Assembly: GCA_001644045.1 (NCBI GenBank)
Contig: LUUF01000109.1
Span: forward strand, 1 to 56,194
Direction: 5' to 3'
DNA length: 56,194 nt
Source of the DNA: Methylomonas methanica
GTDB lineage: Bacteria > Pseudomonadota > Gammaproteobacteria > Methylococcales > Methylomonadaceae
The notes beneath the pieces are model-generated. The model ran no database searches. It was not told the origin of the DNA and saw only the letters and a list, made by a program, of their open reading frames with translations. Shown piece by piece: positions 37,413 to 47,007 of the stretch. Position numbers and translations under genes: made by a program. Positions within the stretch are counted from its first letter, which is position 1. Every line of letters starts with the position of its first letter.

Positions 37413-38531
37413 ATGAATATAAGCAATCTGACCCAAGACAAAACCTACGCTTCAGTGCTAATCGCCCTAGCAAGCGTCACCCTATTAATCCCCCTCTGCA
37501 ACCTAATCTTCCCCGAAGATTCAGCTCTACATTTCTCCGCCTACAGCGTGTCGCTAATCGGCAAATACCTCACCTTCGCCCTGCTCGGCCTGTCACTCGA
37601 CATGGTCTGGGGCTATGCCGGGATTCTGGTTCTCGGCCAAGGCGCGTTCTTTGCCTTAGGCGGCTATGCGATGGGCATGTATCTGATGCGGCAGATCGGC
37701 ACGCGCGGCGTTTACGGCAATGCTGAACTACCAGACTTCATGGTGTTCCTGAACTGGACCGAACTACCCTGGTACTGGAACGGTTTCGAGAACTTCGGTT
37801 TCGCGATGCTGATGGTATTCCTCGCCCCTGGCCTGCTGGCTTTCATATTCGGCTGGCTGGCGTTTCGCTCTCGAGTTACCGGCGTGTATCTGTCCATCAT
37901 CACCCAGGCGCTGACTTACGCCCTGCTACTGGCCTTCTTCCGCAACGAAATGGGTTTCGGCGGCAATAACGGCCTGACCGACTTTAAAGACATCCTAGGT
38001 TTCAACATTCAATCCGAGGCGGTCCGCTCGGTGTTGTTACTGATGACCGGCCTAAGCCTGATCGGTGCCTTGCTGCTGTGCCGCTGGATTGTGAATAGCA
38101 AACTGGGCCGAGTGGCCACGGCGGTTCGCGACCAGGAATCGCGGGTGCGCTTTCTCGGTTACCGGGTGGAATTGTTCAAACTCTGGGTATTCGTATTTGC
38201 GGCGATGCTGGCCGGGCTGGCCGGCGCGTTGTATGTGCCGCAAGTCGGCATCATTAACCCCAGCGAATTCTCGCCGCTCAACTCCCTGGAAATCGTCATC
38301 TGGGTCGCGGTCGGCGGGCGTGGCACCTTGTACGGCGCCATCATCGGCGCTGTGTTGGTCAACTATGCCAAAACCGTATTGACCGGCCTGATGCCCGACG
38401 CCTGGCTGTTTTGTCTGGGCGGCGCCTTCATCCTGGTCACCTTATTAATGCCCGACGGCATCGTCGGCCTGTTGCGCCGCCGTATTAAACCCAAACCCAC
38501 TCTTAACGCTACCGGAGGACAACCGGCATGA
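37413..38531 (+). CDS. urtC: Urea ABC transporter permease UrtC
   Basis: 372 aa, second inner-membrane permease of the LivM type (GLSLDMVWGYAGILVLGQGA; GVYLSIITQALTYALLLAFF; VWVAVGGRGTLYGA-like IVIWVAVGGRGTLYGAIIG). It begins just after element B and has no strong ribosome binding site of its own (ggtag 8 nt upstream). The stop overlaps urtD (ATGA). Confidence 0.95.
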   Translation: MNISNLTQDKTYASVLIALASVTLLIPLCNLIFPEDSALHFSAYSVSLIGKYLTFALLGLSLDMVWGYAGILVLGQGAFFALGGYAMGMYLMRQIGTRGVYGNAELPDFMVFLNWTELPWYWNGFENFGFAMLMVFLAPGLLAFIFGWLAFRSRVTGVYLSIITQALTYALLLAFFRNEMGFGGNNGLTDFKDILGFNIQSEAVRSVLLLMTGLSLIGALLLCRWIVNSKLGRVATAVRDQESRVRFLGYRVELFKLWVFVFAAMLAGLAGALYVPQVGIINPSEFSPLNSLEIVIWVAVGGRGTLYGAIIGAVLVNYAKTVLTGLMPDAWLFCLGGAFILVTLLMPDGIVGLLRRRIKPKPTLNATGGQPA

Positions 38532-39337
38532 TGATCTCGGCTGCAACTACCACTGAAGGCGGCGCCAGCTTGCCGCTGGACGGCGAGGTCGACGCCCGCC
38601 ACGGCCCGATTCTGTACATGGAAGACGTCAGCGTCAGCTTCGACGGTTTCCGGGCTCTGAACCACCTGTCGCTATACATCGACGACGGCGAACTGCGCTG
38701 CCTGATCGGCCCCAACGGTGCCGGCAAGACCACGCTGATGGACGTAATCACCGGCAAAACCAAGCCAGACAGCGGCTCGGTGTTCTTCGGCCAGACCATA
38801 GATTTGCTGGAGATGGACGAACCGGCTATCGCCCAGGCGGGCATCTGCCGCAAGTTTCAAAAACCCAGCGTGTTCGATGCCTTGACCGTATTCGAGAACC
38901 TGGAACTGGCTTTAAAAACCGACAAGCGCACTTGGCCGACGCTGTTTCATAAACTCAACAGCGAGCAGCGCGACCGTATCCAGGACGTCTTGCAAACCAT
39001 CGCCCTGCCCGCGCAACAGCGGCAACTGGCCGGCGCACTGTCGCACGGACAGAAGCAATGGCTGGAGATCGGCATGCTGCTGATGCAGGACCCGAAAGTG
39101 ATGCTGGTCGACGAGCCTATCGCCGGCATGACCCATCAGGAAGTCGAGCGCACCGCCGAATTATTGCTGTCCTTGCAAGGCAAGCATTCCATCGTCGTCG
39201 TCGAGCATGACATGGAATTCGTGCGCAGCATCGCCCGCAAGGTGACGGTGCTGCACGAAGGCTCGGTGCTCACCGAAGGCACGATGGACGAAGTCCAAAA
39301 CGACCCGCGCGTGATTCAAGTTTACCTGGGGGGATGA
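38528..39337 (+). CDS. urtD: Urea ABC transporter ATP-binding protein UrtD
   Basis: 269 aa LivG-type ATPase. Walker A LIGPNGAGKTTLMDVITGK, signature LSHGQKQWLEIG, Walker B KVMLVDEPIAGM and the switch His in VVEHDMEFVRS are all present. The N-terminal ~25 residues before the core are a typical UrtD extension. Overlaps urtC and urtE by 4 bp. Confidence 0.96.
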   Translation: MMISAATTTEGGASLPLDGEVDARHGPILYMEDVSVSFDGFRALNHLSLYIDDGELRCLIGPNGAGKTTLMDVITGKTKPDSGSVFFGQTIDLLEMDEPAIAQAGICRKFQKPSVFDALTVFENLELALKTDKRTWPTLFHKLNSEQRDRIQDVLQTIALPAQQRQLAGALSHGQKQWLEIGMLLMQDPKVMLVDEPIAGMTHQEVERTAELLLSLQGKHSIVVVEHDMEFVRSIARKVTVLHEGSVLTEGTMDEVQNDPRVIQVYLGG

Positions 39338-40110
39338 TGTTAAATATCAGCGCATTGCAACAATACTACGGCGCCAGCCACACCTTGTGGGACCTGGAAT
39401 TGAACGTGCCGGCCGGGGCCTGCGTCTGCCTGATGGGCCGCAACGGCGTCGGCAAAACCACGCTACTCAAAGCCATCATGGGCCTGCTACCGGTGGCCGA
39501 CGGCAGCATTCAATTTGACGGGGTGGAGCTGGCCAAAGCCAAGGCCGAGTCCCGAGCGGAAATGGGCATCGGTTACGTGCCGCAGGGTCGGGAAATCTTT
39601 CCGTTATTGACCGTGGAAGAAAACCTGAAAACCGGCCTGCGCGCCGCCAACAAACACGGTATTAAAAAAGTCCCGGACAGTATTTTCGAGATTTTCCCGG
39701 TATTGAAACAAATGCTGAAGCGCCGCGGCGGCGACTTGTCCGGCGGCCAGCAACAGCAATTGGCGATTGGCCGCGCCCTGGTATTGAATCCGCGCTTGCT
39801 GATTCTGGACGAACCCACCGAAGGCATCCAGCCCAACATCGTCAGCGAAATCGGCGACGTGATTATTCGCCTGAATAAATCGCGCGGCGTAGCTACCCCG
39901 ACTCCAAAACCGGAAACCGGCGAAATCCACCAAGCCATCGACCGTATCCATAAAGAACTGGGCGTTACGGTATTGTTGGTCGAACAAAAACTGCCCTTCG
40001 CCCGCAAGGTCGCCAATCAATTCTGCATCATGGATCGCGGCAGGCACGTGGCGGTGGGGGCAATGAACGAATTGGCGGACGATATGGTGAAGCGCTATTT
40101 GACGGTGTAA
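39334..40110 (+). CDS. urtE: Urea ABC transporter ATP-binding protein UrtE
   Basis: 258 aa LivF-type ATPase with Walker A LMGRNGVGKTTLLKAI, signature LSGGQQQQLAIGRAL and Walker B LLILDEPTEGIQPNIV. An insert of about 20 residues (SRGVATPTPKPETGEIHQAI) lies before the H-loop strand GVTVLLVEQKL, making it longer than the usual ~230 aa. Starts at ATG 39334 overlapping urtD. A G/C hairpin follows at 40121-40138. Confidence 0.95.
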   Translation: MMLNISALQQYYGASHTLWDLELNVPAGACVCLMGRNGVGKTTLLKAIMGLLPVADGSIQFDGVELAKAKAESRAEMGIGYVPQGREIFPLLTVEENLKTGLRAANKHGIKKVPDSIFEIFPVLKQMLKRRGGDLSGGQQQQLAIGRALVLNPRLLILDEPTEGIQPNIVSEIGDVIIRLNKSRGVATPTPKPETGEIHQAIDRIHKELGVTVLLVEQKLPFARKVANQFCIMDRGRHVAVGAMNELADDMVKRYLTV

Positions 40111-40120
40111 CCCGATCTCC

Positions 40121-40138
40121 CCCCCTTTAAAAAGGGGG
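40121..40138. repeat. cccccttt/aaaggggg hairpin after urtE
   Basis: Eight-bp arms with a two-base spacer, 10 bp past the urtE stop. No T-run follows, so it is a weak terminator at most; it resembles the ccccc-ttt/aaa-ggggg repeats common in intergenic DNA. It could partly insulate urt from ure genes. Confidence 0.45.
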
Positions 40139-40206
40139 TTAGAGGGGATTTTAAAACGGGCGTAGCCCATCACTGCAATTCAAAACTTGATGACGGAGAA
40201 ACAAAG

Positions 40207-40512
40207 ATGAAATCCGATAAATTTTTGCTGGCCGCAGGTGCGCTATTGTTGGCTTGGTCGATGCATAGCGAGGCACACGACAGTCATGAAGCGATGATGA
40301 CCGGCGGCAACCTTCTGCAATTGACCCGCGCCCTACTCCATCCAATATTGGAAATTCCTTATCTGCCAGCCTTGCTGATTGGCGCATTGATTTTGGGATT
40401 GGTACTTGGCCCGGTTATATTGCACATAGTCCGGCGCCGGATCGGCTCTATCCCTAGCCAACCGATCATTAAGTTGAAAACAGCCCTCGCGCCAAAGGCT
40501 AATAAACTGTAA
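40207..40512 (+). CDS. Small membrane protein between urtE and ureD, unknown function
   Basis: 101 aa. Signal-like start (FLLAAGALLLAWSMHSEAHD), a His-containing linker (HDSHEAMMTGGN) and one clear transmembrane segment (LPALLIGALILGLVLGPVIL) followed by a basic tail. cggag lies about 10 nt before the ATG. Position between urea transport and urease genes suggests a role with them, perhaps nickel or urea handling (the His-rich stretch is the only hint), but no family is recognised. Confidence 0.65.
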   Translation: MKSDKFLLAAGALLLAWSMHSEAHDSHEAMMTGGNLLQLTRALLHPILEIPYLPALLIGALILGLVLGPVILHIVRRRIGSIPSQPIIKLKTALAPKANKL

Positions 40513-40531
40513 ATCAATCGCCTCAACCGCC

Positions 40532-41383
40532 ATGCGCCCAGACTTTGCTTCCCTTTCCAATCCTGATCCCATAACCGATTTATCGGCATGGGAAGCCGAG
40601 TTAAACCTGGGCTTTGCCCAACGCGGCGACAAAACCGTATTGGCAAGACGCGAGCATCGTGGCCCGTTGACCGTGCAGCGCCCCTTCTACCCCGAAGGCG
40701 GCGTCTGCCATGTGTACTTGTTACACCCGCCCGGAGGCATAGTAGCCGGCGATCGTTTGACTATCGCAGCGACGGTCGAACACGATGCCCAAGCGCTGAT
40801 CACCACCCCAGCCGCCGGCAAATTTTATCGCAGTGGCGGCGGCGAAGCCCGGCAGAATGTGAATCTACAGATCGCAGAAAACGCCAGCCTGGAATGGCTG
40901 CCGCAGGAAACCATCGTTTACGAAGGTGCGCGGTTAAATTCCAGCATGAATATCGATTTGGCCGATCGCGCCCACTTTATCGGCTGGGAAATATTGGCCC
41001 TGGGCCGCCCGGCCGCTGGCGAAGGCTTCGACAACGGCTCCGCCAACTTAAACTGGCGCATCAGCCGAGCCGGACGTTTGTTTTACCTGGAACGCTTGCG
41101 CCTGGATGCGGAGGCTTTCCAAGCCCGCTGGGGTTTGTTCGGGCATTCGGCGTGCGGGACAATGCTTGTTTATCCGGCTACGCCTTTGCAATTGGGGGCT
41201 GTGCAGGAGTTGATTGGCGACGAATCGAATCGTGGGGTGACCTTGATTGAGGGTTTGTTGATTTGTCGGGGGTTGGATAGGCGGGCGGATTTGTTGAAAT
41301 CGTTTTTTGAAGCTGTTTGGGGGTTGGTGCGGGGAGATGTGATTGGCAAAGAGGTTTGTTTGCCGAGGATTTGGGCGACCTAA
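40532..41383 (+). CDS. ureD: Urease accessory protein UreD
   Basis: 283 aa scaffold that binds apo-urease and, with UreF and UreG, delivers nickel. Family motifs: GPLTVQRPFYPEGGVCHVYL, HPPGGIVAGDRLTIA, LITTPAAGKFYRSGG and WLPQETIVYEGA. It starts 19 nt after the small membrane protein without a clear ribosome binding site. In related operons ureABC follows directly; here about 2.5 kb of foreign material (antitoxin-like gene, element C, yefM-yoeB) intervenes. Confidence 0.95.
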   Translation: MRPDFASLSNPDPITDLSAWEAELNLGFAQRGDKTVLARREHRGPLTVQRPFYPEGGVCHVYLLHPPGGIVAGDRLTIAATVEHDAQALITTPAAGKFYRSGGGEARQNVNLQIAENASLEWLPQETIVYEGARLNSSMNIDLADRAHFIGWEILALGRPAAGEGFDNGSANLNWRISRAGRLFYLERLRLDAEAFQARWGLFGHSACGTMLVYPATPLQLGAVQELIGDESNRGVTLIEGLLICRGLDRRADLLKSFFEAVWGLVRGDVIGKEVCLPRIWAT

Positions 41384-41446
41384 GCCGGTTTGATTTTTCG
41401 CTAGTGGATGGGTATCGTGACCGCTCACCTTTCCTGGGAGACAGTT

Positions 41447-41629
41447 ATGGAATTTAAAAGGCAATATATCGTTAACGAAGATAGCCAAAGAGTCGCGGTG
41501 CAACTGGATATTGACACCTTCGAGAAGATTGAAAATGTTCTGGAGAATTATGCTTTGGTGCAATTAATAAATGCCGATTCTAGTGAAATCTTAAATTTTG
41601 AAGAAGCTAAAAAATATTACGCCAGATAA
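41447..41629 (+). CDS. Orphan antitoxin-like small protein
   Basis: 60 aa, MEFKRQYIVNEDSQRVAVQL start, predicted beta-alpha with a C-terminal helix (ILNFEEAKKYYAR). The pattern of KRQYIV...VAVQLDIDTFEKIEN resembles antitoxins (Phd/RelB-like) that normally precede a RelE/ParE-type toxin. No toxin ORF follows; non-coding DNA and element C begin instead. gggaga precedes ATG 41447 by 6 nt and sets the start. Confidence 0.6.
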   Translation: MEFKRQYIVNEDSQRVAVQLDIDTFEKIENVLENYALVQLINADSSEILNFEEAKKYYAR

Positions 41630-41712
41630 AAGGGTGGGCAATTTTGCCAACAATTAACTTTATGCCGCCTAGGCACTAAATCATGTCCATACTCGGCTTA
41701 ATTAACACGTCA

Positions 41713-41733
41713 TTCCGGCATGGATTGCCGGAA
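41713..41733. repeat. Palindrome ttccggca-tggat-tgccggaa
   Basis: Perfect 8-bp arms. The surrounding cattccggcatggattgccg is a common dispersed palindromic repeat in many gammaproteobacteria. It lies 36 bp outside the left tip of element C. Confidence 0.6.
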
Positions 41734-41768
41734 TCCAGAAGCCATGGATAGCATCGAGTTGGGATTTG

Positions 41769-42031
41769 GTGTCGCTAACGCGACGGCTTTTTTTAATGTC
41801 GGGTCTCGGCCCGACAGCCGAGATACTTTCTTTTGCATGGCCAAAAGAAAGTATCCAAAGAAAAGGCCACCCCGATGCCGCTTTAATCCTGCGCTCCGAA
41901 GGGTTTGAACGGGGTTTTCGGAAGGGCTATCCATAGCCCTCCGAAAACGCGATGCATCCCTGCATCGCCCCTGCGGGCTGATCCGTCCAAACCCTCCGGT
42001 GCTCGGCGCGGCATCAGGGGATTAAACCCAC
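41769..42031 (+). repeat. Structured arm C-L
   Basis: Outer hairpins as in other arms; closing stem gggtttgaacgg/ccgtccaaaccc; middle stem ttttcggaagggct/agccctccgaaaa; inner stem gatgcatccctgcatc, where other arms have gcggcatccctgccgc. The paired changes keep the hairpin. Inner end ggcgcggcatcagggg. Confidence 0.75.
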
Positions 42032-42181
42032 AGCGAGAAGAAAAGTTATTGGCTGATTTTGTGGTTAGGGTTTCAAGTCCTAATATAGGATGTTGCCGAC
42101 GATAAATGGCGCATCCGTCGCGAACGATGCGCTTCACTGCGTTCAGCACATCCTGTGCCTTGCCATGCAATTGAGGACAAT

Positions 42182-42895
42182 ATGCTCAAGAAAGACTTGG
42201 GAATTGAAAAGACTCGGTTACAAATTGAACAGAATCGCTTCGAATTAGAAAAGCGACGTGCAGAGCTTGAAAATAGTCTTCTACATAAGCATTTTGGAGC
42301 AATAGTCGCTGCAGTTGTTTCCATATCAGCTGCAATCGTATCTTATGCCCAAATCCAAATAGCCCAAATTCAGAAAAATAAAGAGTTAGAAATGCTCGAA
42401 ATCAAGTCTCAACGGGATTGGAAAGTAGAGGCTGCAAAATTCGTTGTAGAAAATAAGAAAGTAATTTTCAGCGAAGATGATCAAGAAAGACAAATGATGC
42501 GCCACGTAATTTCAATTGCCTTTCCAAAAGAAGTTGGTGATGGATTATTAGTTAAGGTTGAGAAAATCAAGAGCGGCTCTTTAATCCGTCGGTATTGGAA
42601 ACCTGATGGTAAAAATATCGACGAAGCTAATGCCAACAAATTGAAGGATTGGTTAAAAAATAATGGCCGTTCTGATGACTCGATAACGTTATTTCTACAT
42701 GCGGAAAACCTTGATGATGTACGTGCAAAAGCGGTAAAGGAACTCAACTTAGAGAACATACAAAAAACAATTACAAATGTACCTAGTGAGTCAATCGAGT
42801 TTGTTAAAAAAGCTGCTGAATTGGAAGGGGCTACTGTAACGACAAAACGCCAACCGGATGGCAAGTGGACAATTACTTCAACGTATTCTCAATGA
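42182..42895 (+). CDS. Coiled-coil, single-span membrane protein; cargo of element C
   Basis: 237 aa, AT-rich. A long N-terminal coiled coil (EKTRLQIEQNRFELEKRRAE) leads to one hydrophobic segment (FGAIVAAVVSISAAIVSYA), a second charged helical stretch and a soluble C-terminal domain (DSITLFLHAENLDDVRAKAV; ATVTTKRQPDGKWTITSTYS). gagga lies 6 nt before ATG 42182, which is preferred to ATG 42155. No family recognised. Composition and location mark it as acquired; membrane-tethered coiled-coil proteins are common in phage-defence cargo, but nothing proves that here. Confidence 0.65.
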   Translation: MLKKDLGIEKTRLQIEQNRFELEKRRAELENSLLHKHFGAIVAAVVSISAAIVSYAQIQIAQIQKNKELEMLEIKSQRDWKVEAAKFVVENKKVIFSEDDQERQMMRHVISIAFPKEVGDGLLVKVEKIKSGSLIRRYWKPDGKNIDEANANKLKDWLKNNGRSDDSITLFLHAENLDDVRAKAVKELNLENIQKTITNVPSESIEFVKKAAELEGATVTTKRQPDGKWTITSTYSQ

Positions 42896-42952
42896 CTATT
42901 TGAGTTGGTTGATCGGATCTACCGTATTTTCTTTTTCTACTCTAAAGTCCGG

Positions 42953-43287
42953 GATGGTTTTGTTCCCCTGATGCCGCGCCGAGCACCGGAGGGTTTGAGC
43001 GGATCACCCCGTAGGGGAGCGGCAGGGATGCCGCTCGTTTTCGGAGGGCTATGGATAGCCCTTCCGAAAACCCCGTTCAAACCCTTCGGAGCGCAGGATT
43101 AAAGCGGCATGGGGTGGCCTTTTCTTTGGATACTTTCTTTTGGCCAAGCACAAATTCGTCTGGAACGAATTTGAACAGCCGATAGGCTGGCCCGAAGGGC
43201 GAAAACCATGGATGGTTTTCGTAGCGAAAGTATCTCGGCTGCCGGGCCGAGACCCGACATTAAATAAACCCGTCGCGGTAGCGACAC
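42953..43287 (-). repeat. Structured arm C-R (inverted), with internal hairpin insert
   Basis: Matches C-L closely, including ttttcggaagggct/agccct stems and gcggcatccctgccgc. The tactttctttt/aaaagaaagta hairpin is split after its loop by about 70 bp (43151-43220 plus a few bases) that no other arm has. Confidence 0.75.
43151..43220. repeat. Four consecutive small hairpins inserted into arm C-R
   Basis: caaattcg...cgaatttg (43151-43173), cagcc-gata-ggctg (43176-43189), gccc-gaa-gggc (43190-43200) and gaaaaccat-gg-atggttttc (43201-43220) lie almost end to end. Nearly every base is in a stem. Absent from the six other arms. Confidence 0.7.
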
Positions 43288-43296
43288 AAACCAAAG

Positions 43297-43557
43297 TCAA
43301 TACTCATAGTGAAACCGCAACTGCGCAATCAACAACGTATCGCCGGCAATCTTATAAACGATCCGATGCTCGTCGTTTATCCGCCGCGACCAATAGCCGG
43401 ACAAACCGTGTTTCAAAGGTTCCGGCTTACCGATGCCCTCGAATGGCTGGCGCTGGATTTCCTTGATCAGTTGGTTGATACGTTTAAGAATGGCTTTGTC
43501 GGTGGCTTGCCAGTAGAGGTAGCTGTCCCAGGCGTCGGAGGAAAAGGTGATTTTCAC
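43297..43557 (-). CDS. yoeB: YoeB-type mRNA interferase toxin
   Basis: 86 aa RelE-superfamily toxin that cleaves mRNA on the ribosome. Characteristic sequence: [40 protein letters not shown] with active-site residues, and the end RIVYKI...[12 protein letters not shown]. Overlaps the antitoxin gene by 4 bp. It ends only 10 bp from the right tip of element C. Confidence 0.92.
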   Translation of the reverse strand: MKITFSSDAWDSYLYWQATDKAILKRINQLIKEIQRQPFEGIGKPEPLKHGLSGYWSRRINDEHRIVYKIAGDTLLIAQLRFHYEY

Positions 43558-43805
43558 TCGATTAATTCGCGCTCCGTGCCTTGGCCGGATTCCAGCTCGG
43601 CGATGGATTCCAGCAAGCGGCGGGCGTTGGCGGGCGAACGTAGCAGGTAGGCGGTTTCCTCCATGGCTTGGAAATCTTCCAACGACAGCATCACTACCGG
43701 GGATTCGCTTTTACGGGTGATGATGATGGGAGCATGGTCGGCGCAAACCTTGTCCATGGTTTTAGCCAAATTGGCGCGCGCGGCGCTGTAACTGATGGCG
43801 TCCAT
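43554..43805 (-). CDS. yefM: YefM-type antitoxin
   Basis: 83 aa Phd/YefM antitoxin: [40 protein letters not shown] and a C-terminal toxin-binding helix. It neutralises YoeB and represses the operon. A TGTAC repeat just upstream fits autoregulation. Confidence 0.93.
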   Translation of the reverse strand: MDAISYSAARANLAKTMDKVCADHAPIIITRKSESPVVMLSLEDFQAMEETAYLLRSPANARRLLESIAELESGQGTERELIE

Positions 43806-43817
43806 TGATGCTCCTGT

Positions 43818-43835
43818 TGTACGAAAAAGTGTACG
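43818..43835. promoter_or_regulatory. TGTAC-repeat operator of yefM-yoeB
   Basis: Two tgtacg hexamers 12 bp apart (43818 and 43830), 13 bp upstream of the yefM start. The E. coli YefM operator uses palindromes with a TGTACA core, so this is very likely the autoregulatory site. Confidence 0.65.
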
Positions 43836-43934
43836 ATAGCTTAACGCCGACGGTTGGCGACTGCAAATTGGAAAAACGCGTGGGCTCTATAAAGCGTGCC
43901 CACCCTACGAAAACGACAAACTAACGAAACGACT

Positions 43935-44237
43935 ATGCAATTAACCCCCAGAGAAAAAGACAAACTCCTCCTCTTCACTGCCGCCCTCCTCGCCGAGCGT
44001 CGCAAAGCCAGAGGCTTGAAACTCAACTACCCGGAAGCAGTGGCGTATATCTCCGCCGCGATCATGGAAGGCGCCCGCGACGGCCAGACCGTGGCCGAGT
44101 TGATGGCTTATGGCCGAACGCTATTACGCATTGATGATGTGATGGACGGCATCGCCGAGATGTTGACTGAGGTGCAGGTGGAGGCGACCTTTCCCGACGG
44201 CACCAAATTAGTCACCGTACACGACCCCATCGTATAG
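43935..44237 (+). CDS. ureA: Urease gamma subunit
   Basis: 100 aa. [20 protein letters not shown] start, [20 protein letters not shown] and the end [15 protein letters not shown] are diagnostic. ATG 43935 fits the family start; the in-frame codon at 43896 does not. ureB follows after 9 nt. Its promoter would have to lie in the 129 bp shared with divergent yefM. Confidence 0.97.
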   Translation: MQLTPREKDKLLLFTAALLAERRKARGLKLNYPEAVAYISAAIMEGARDGQTVAELMAYGRTLLRIDDVMDGIAEMLTEVQVEATFPDGTKLVTVHDPIV

Positions 44238-44246
44238 GAGCCCATT

Positions 44247-44560
44247 ATGATCCCCGGAAAAATCTTCCCCGCCGACGGCGACATCGAACTCAACGCCGGC
44301 CGCGCCACCGTTAAAGTCCTGGTTGCCAACAGCGGCGACCGGCCGATTCAGGTCGGCTCGCATTATCATTTTTACGAAACCAACCCGGCTTTGCATTTCG
44401 ACCGCAGCCTGGCCTTGGGCTTTCGCTTGGACATTCCGGCCGGCACCGCAGTGCGTTTCGAACCGGGTCAGCAGCGAGAAGTCCAGTTAGTGGCTTTCGC
44501 CGGCGAGCGCAAGGTCTACGGATTCAGAGGTAAGGTAATGGGGATATTGGGGAGGCCCGC

Positions 44561-44564
<4 letters not shown>
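44247..44564 (+). CDS. ureB: Urease beta subunit
   Basis: 105 aa. [32 protein letters not shown] and [16 protein letters not shown] are standard. taggag lies 7 nt before the ATG. ATGA overlap with ureC. Confidence 0.97.
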
Positions 44565-46264
<1,700 letters not shown>

Positions 46265-46358
46265 GAGGGGTCAGGGTTTTCGGTAGAGCCATCCGTGGCC
46301 CTGCCGAAAACAAACTGTATCAGGCGGAAGCGATGGCGGCATTTGCCATCAGTTGAAG

Positions 46359-46922
46359 CTAGGAACCTGGGATATTGTTTTTGTGCGGTAGAACCGGTTC
46401 ATCCGTGGTGGTTACGCCGGCTTCGATTTGGTGAGCCATTGCTTCAATGATTTCCGGTGGCGCACCAGATTGCTTTAGGCTTTCGCGTAACTCAGCGCTC
46501 AATTCCGCGCTGGTTCGTTCTGCTACCGGTTCTTCGGGCTGAACGGGGCCAGCAGATTCTTGTTGTTTCAGAGTCTGCTCCAGCTGAGCAATTTGCTCTT
46601 CCGGTAAGTGGTTGGCCCGCATCGATGCGATCATCTCGGCATTGGCCTCGCCGCGAGCCGCCTCGTCCTGAGGTGACAAGCTATTAAGCGCTAACCCTTC
46701 CCGCTCGTGAGGGGGCAAACGAGTGACCGGGGAAATGCCGGAAGCCGATGGCCGAATACCGAGCTTACTATTCGGGCCAATTTCGATGACAGGAGCGGAA
46801 AGTGAAGCGGTTTTTTCCGGCCGTGCCACGGACTGGCTCTCGCTGGGACCGGTAAGCTGAGCGGCAAAATATCCGCTCGCAAAAACACTAGCCACACCAA
46901 GTATTGAGACTATTTTGTTCAT
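46359..46922 (-). CDS. Exported protein of unknown function
   Basis: 187 aa. Signal region (MNKIVSILGVASVFASGYFA), then a low-complexity, Pro/Glu/Ala-rich, largely disordered or helical body (AEMIASMRANHLPEEQIAQL; RTSAELSAELRESLKQSGAP). Two repeats of a -PEEQIAQLEQ/-PPEIIEAMAHQ type suggest small helical hairpins. No family recognised. Leftward, convergent with ureC. Confidence 0.6.
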   Translation of the reverse strand: MNKIVSILGVASVFASGYFAAQLTGPSESQSVARPEKTASLSAPVIEIGPNSKLGIRPSASGISPVTRLPPHEREGLALNSLSPQDEAARGEANAEMIASMRANHLPEEQIAQLEQTLKQQESAGPVQPEEPVAERTSAELSAELRESLKQSGAPPEIIEAMAHQIEAGVTTTDEPVLPHKNNIPGS

Positions 46923-47007
46923 AATCTTGACCTAGGTTGATTTTACTTAAAGCGGAATCCCGGTCGGATGAGCCAGACCCAAGATTCCGCATGATCTGAT
47001 TCGGTGA

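Larger units (their letters stand above)
41769..43287. mobile_element. Element C: cargo element between ureD and ureA (1519 bp)
   Basis: Inverted arms at 41769-42031 and 42953-43287, outer tips gtgtcgctaacgcgac and gtcgcggtagcgacac. The arms are nearly identical over about 55 bp around ggtttgaacggggttttcgg, closer to each other than to arms of other elements. Cargo is one AT-rich gene (42182-42895). The right arm is lengthened by a run of four hairpins. No recombinase. Confidence 0.62.

Noticed and set aside
40111-40160. Strong terminator after urtE
   Set aside because: The G/C hairpin has almost no loop and is followed by ttagagggg rather than a T-run, so it was listed only as a repeat.
28737-43287. 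Reading frames through the arms giving similar peptides (MPRRAPEGL..., ...VFGGLWIALPKTPF) in several copies
   Set aside because: Frames are open in different lengths and starts in each copy, span hairpin stems, and lack ribosome binding sites. Similarity follows from the repeat itself. Base changes preserve pairing rather than codons, so they are not listed as genes.
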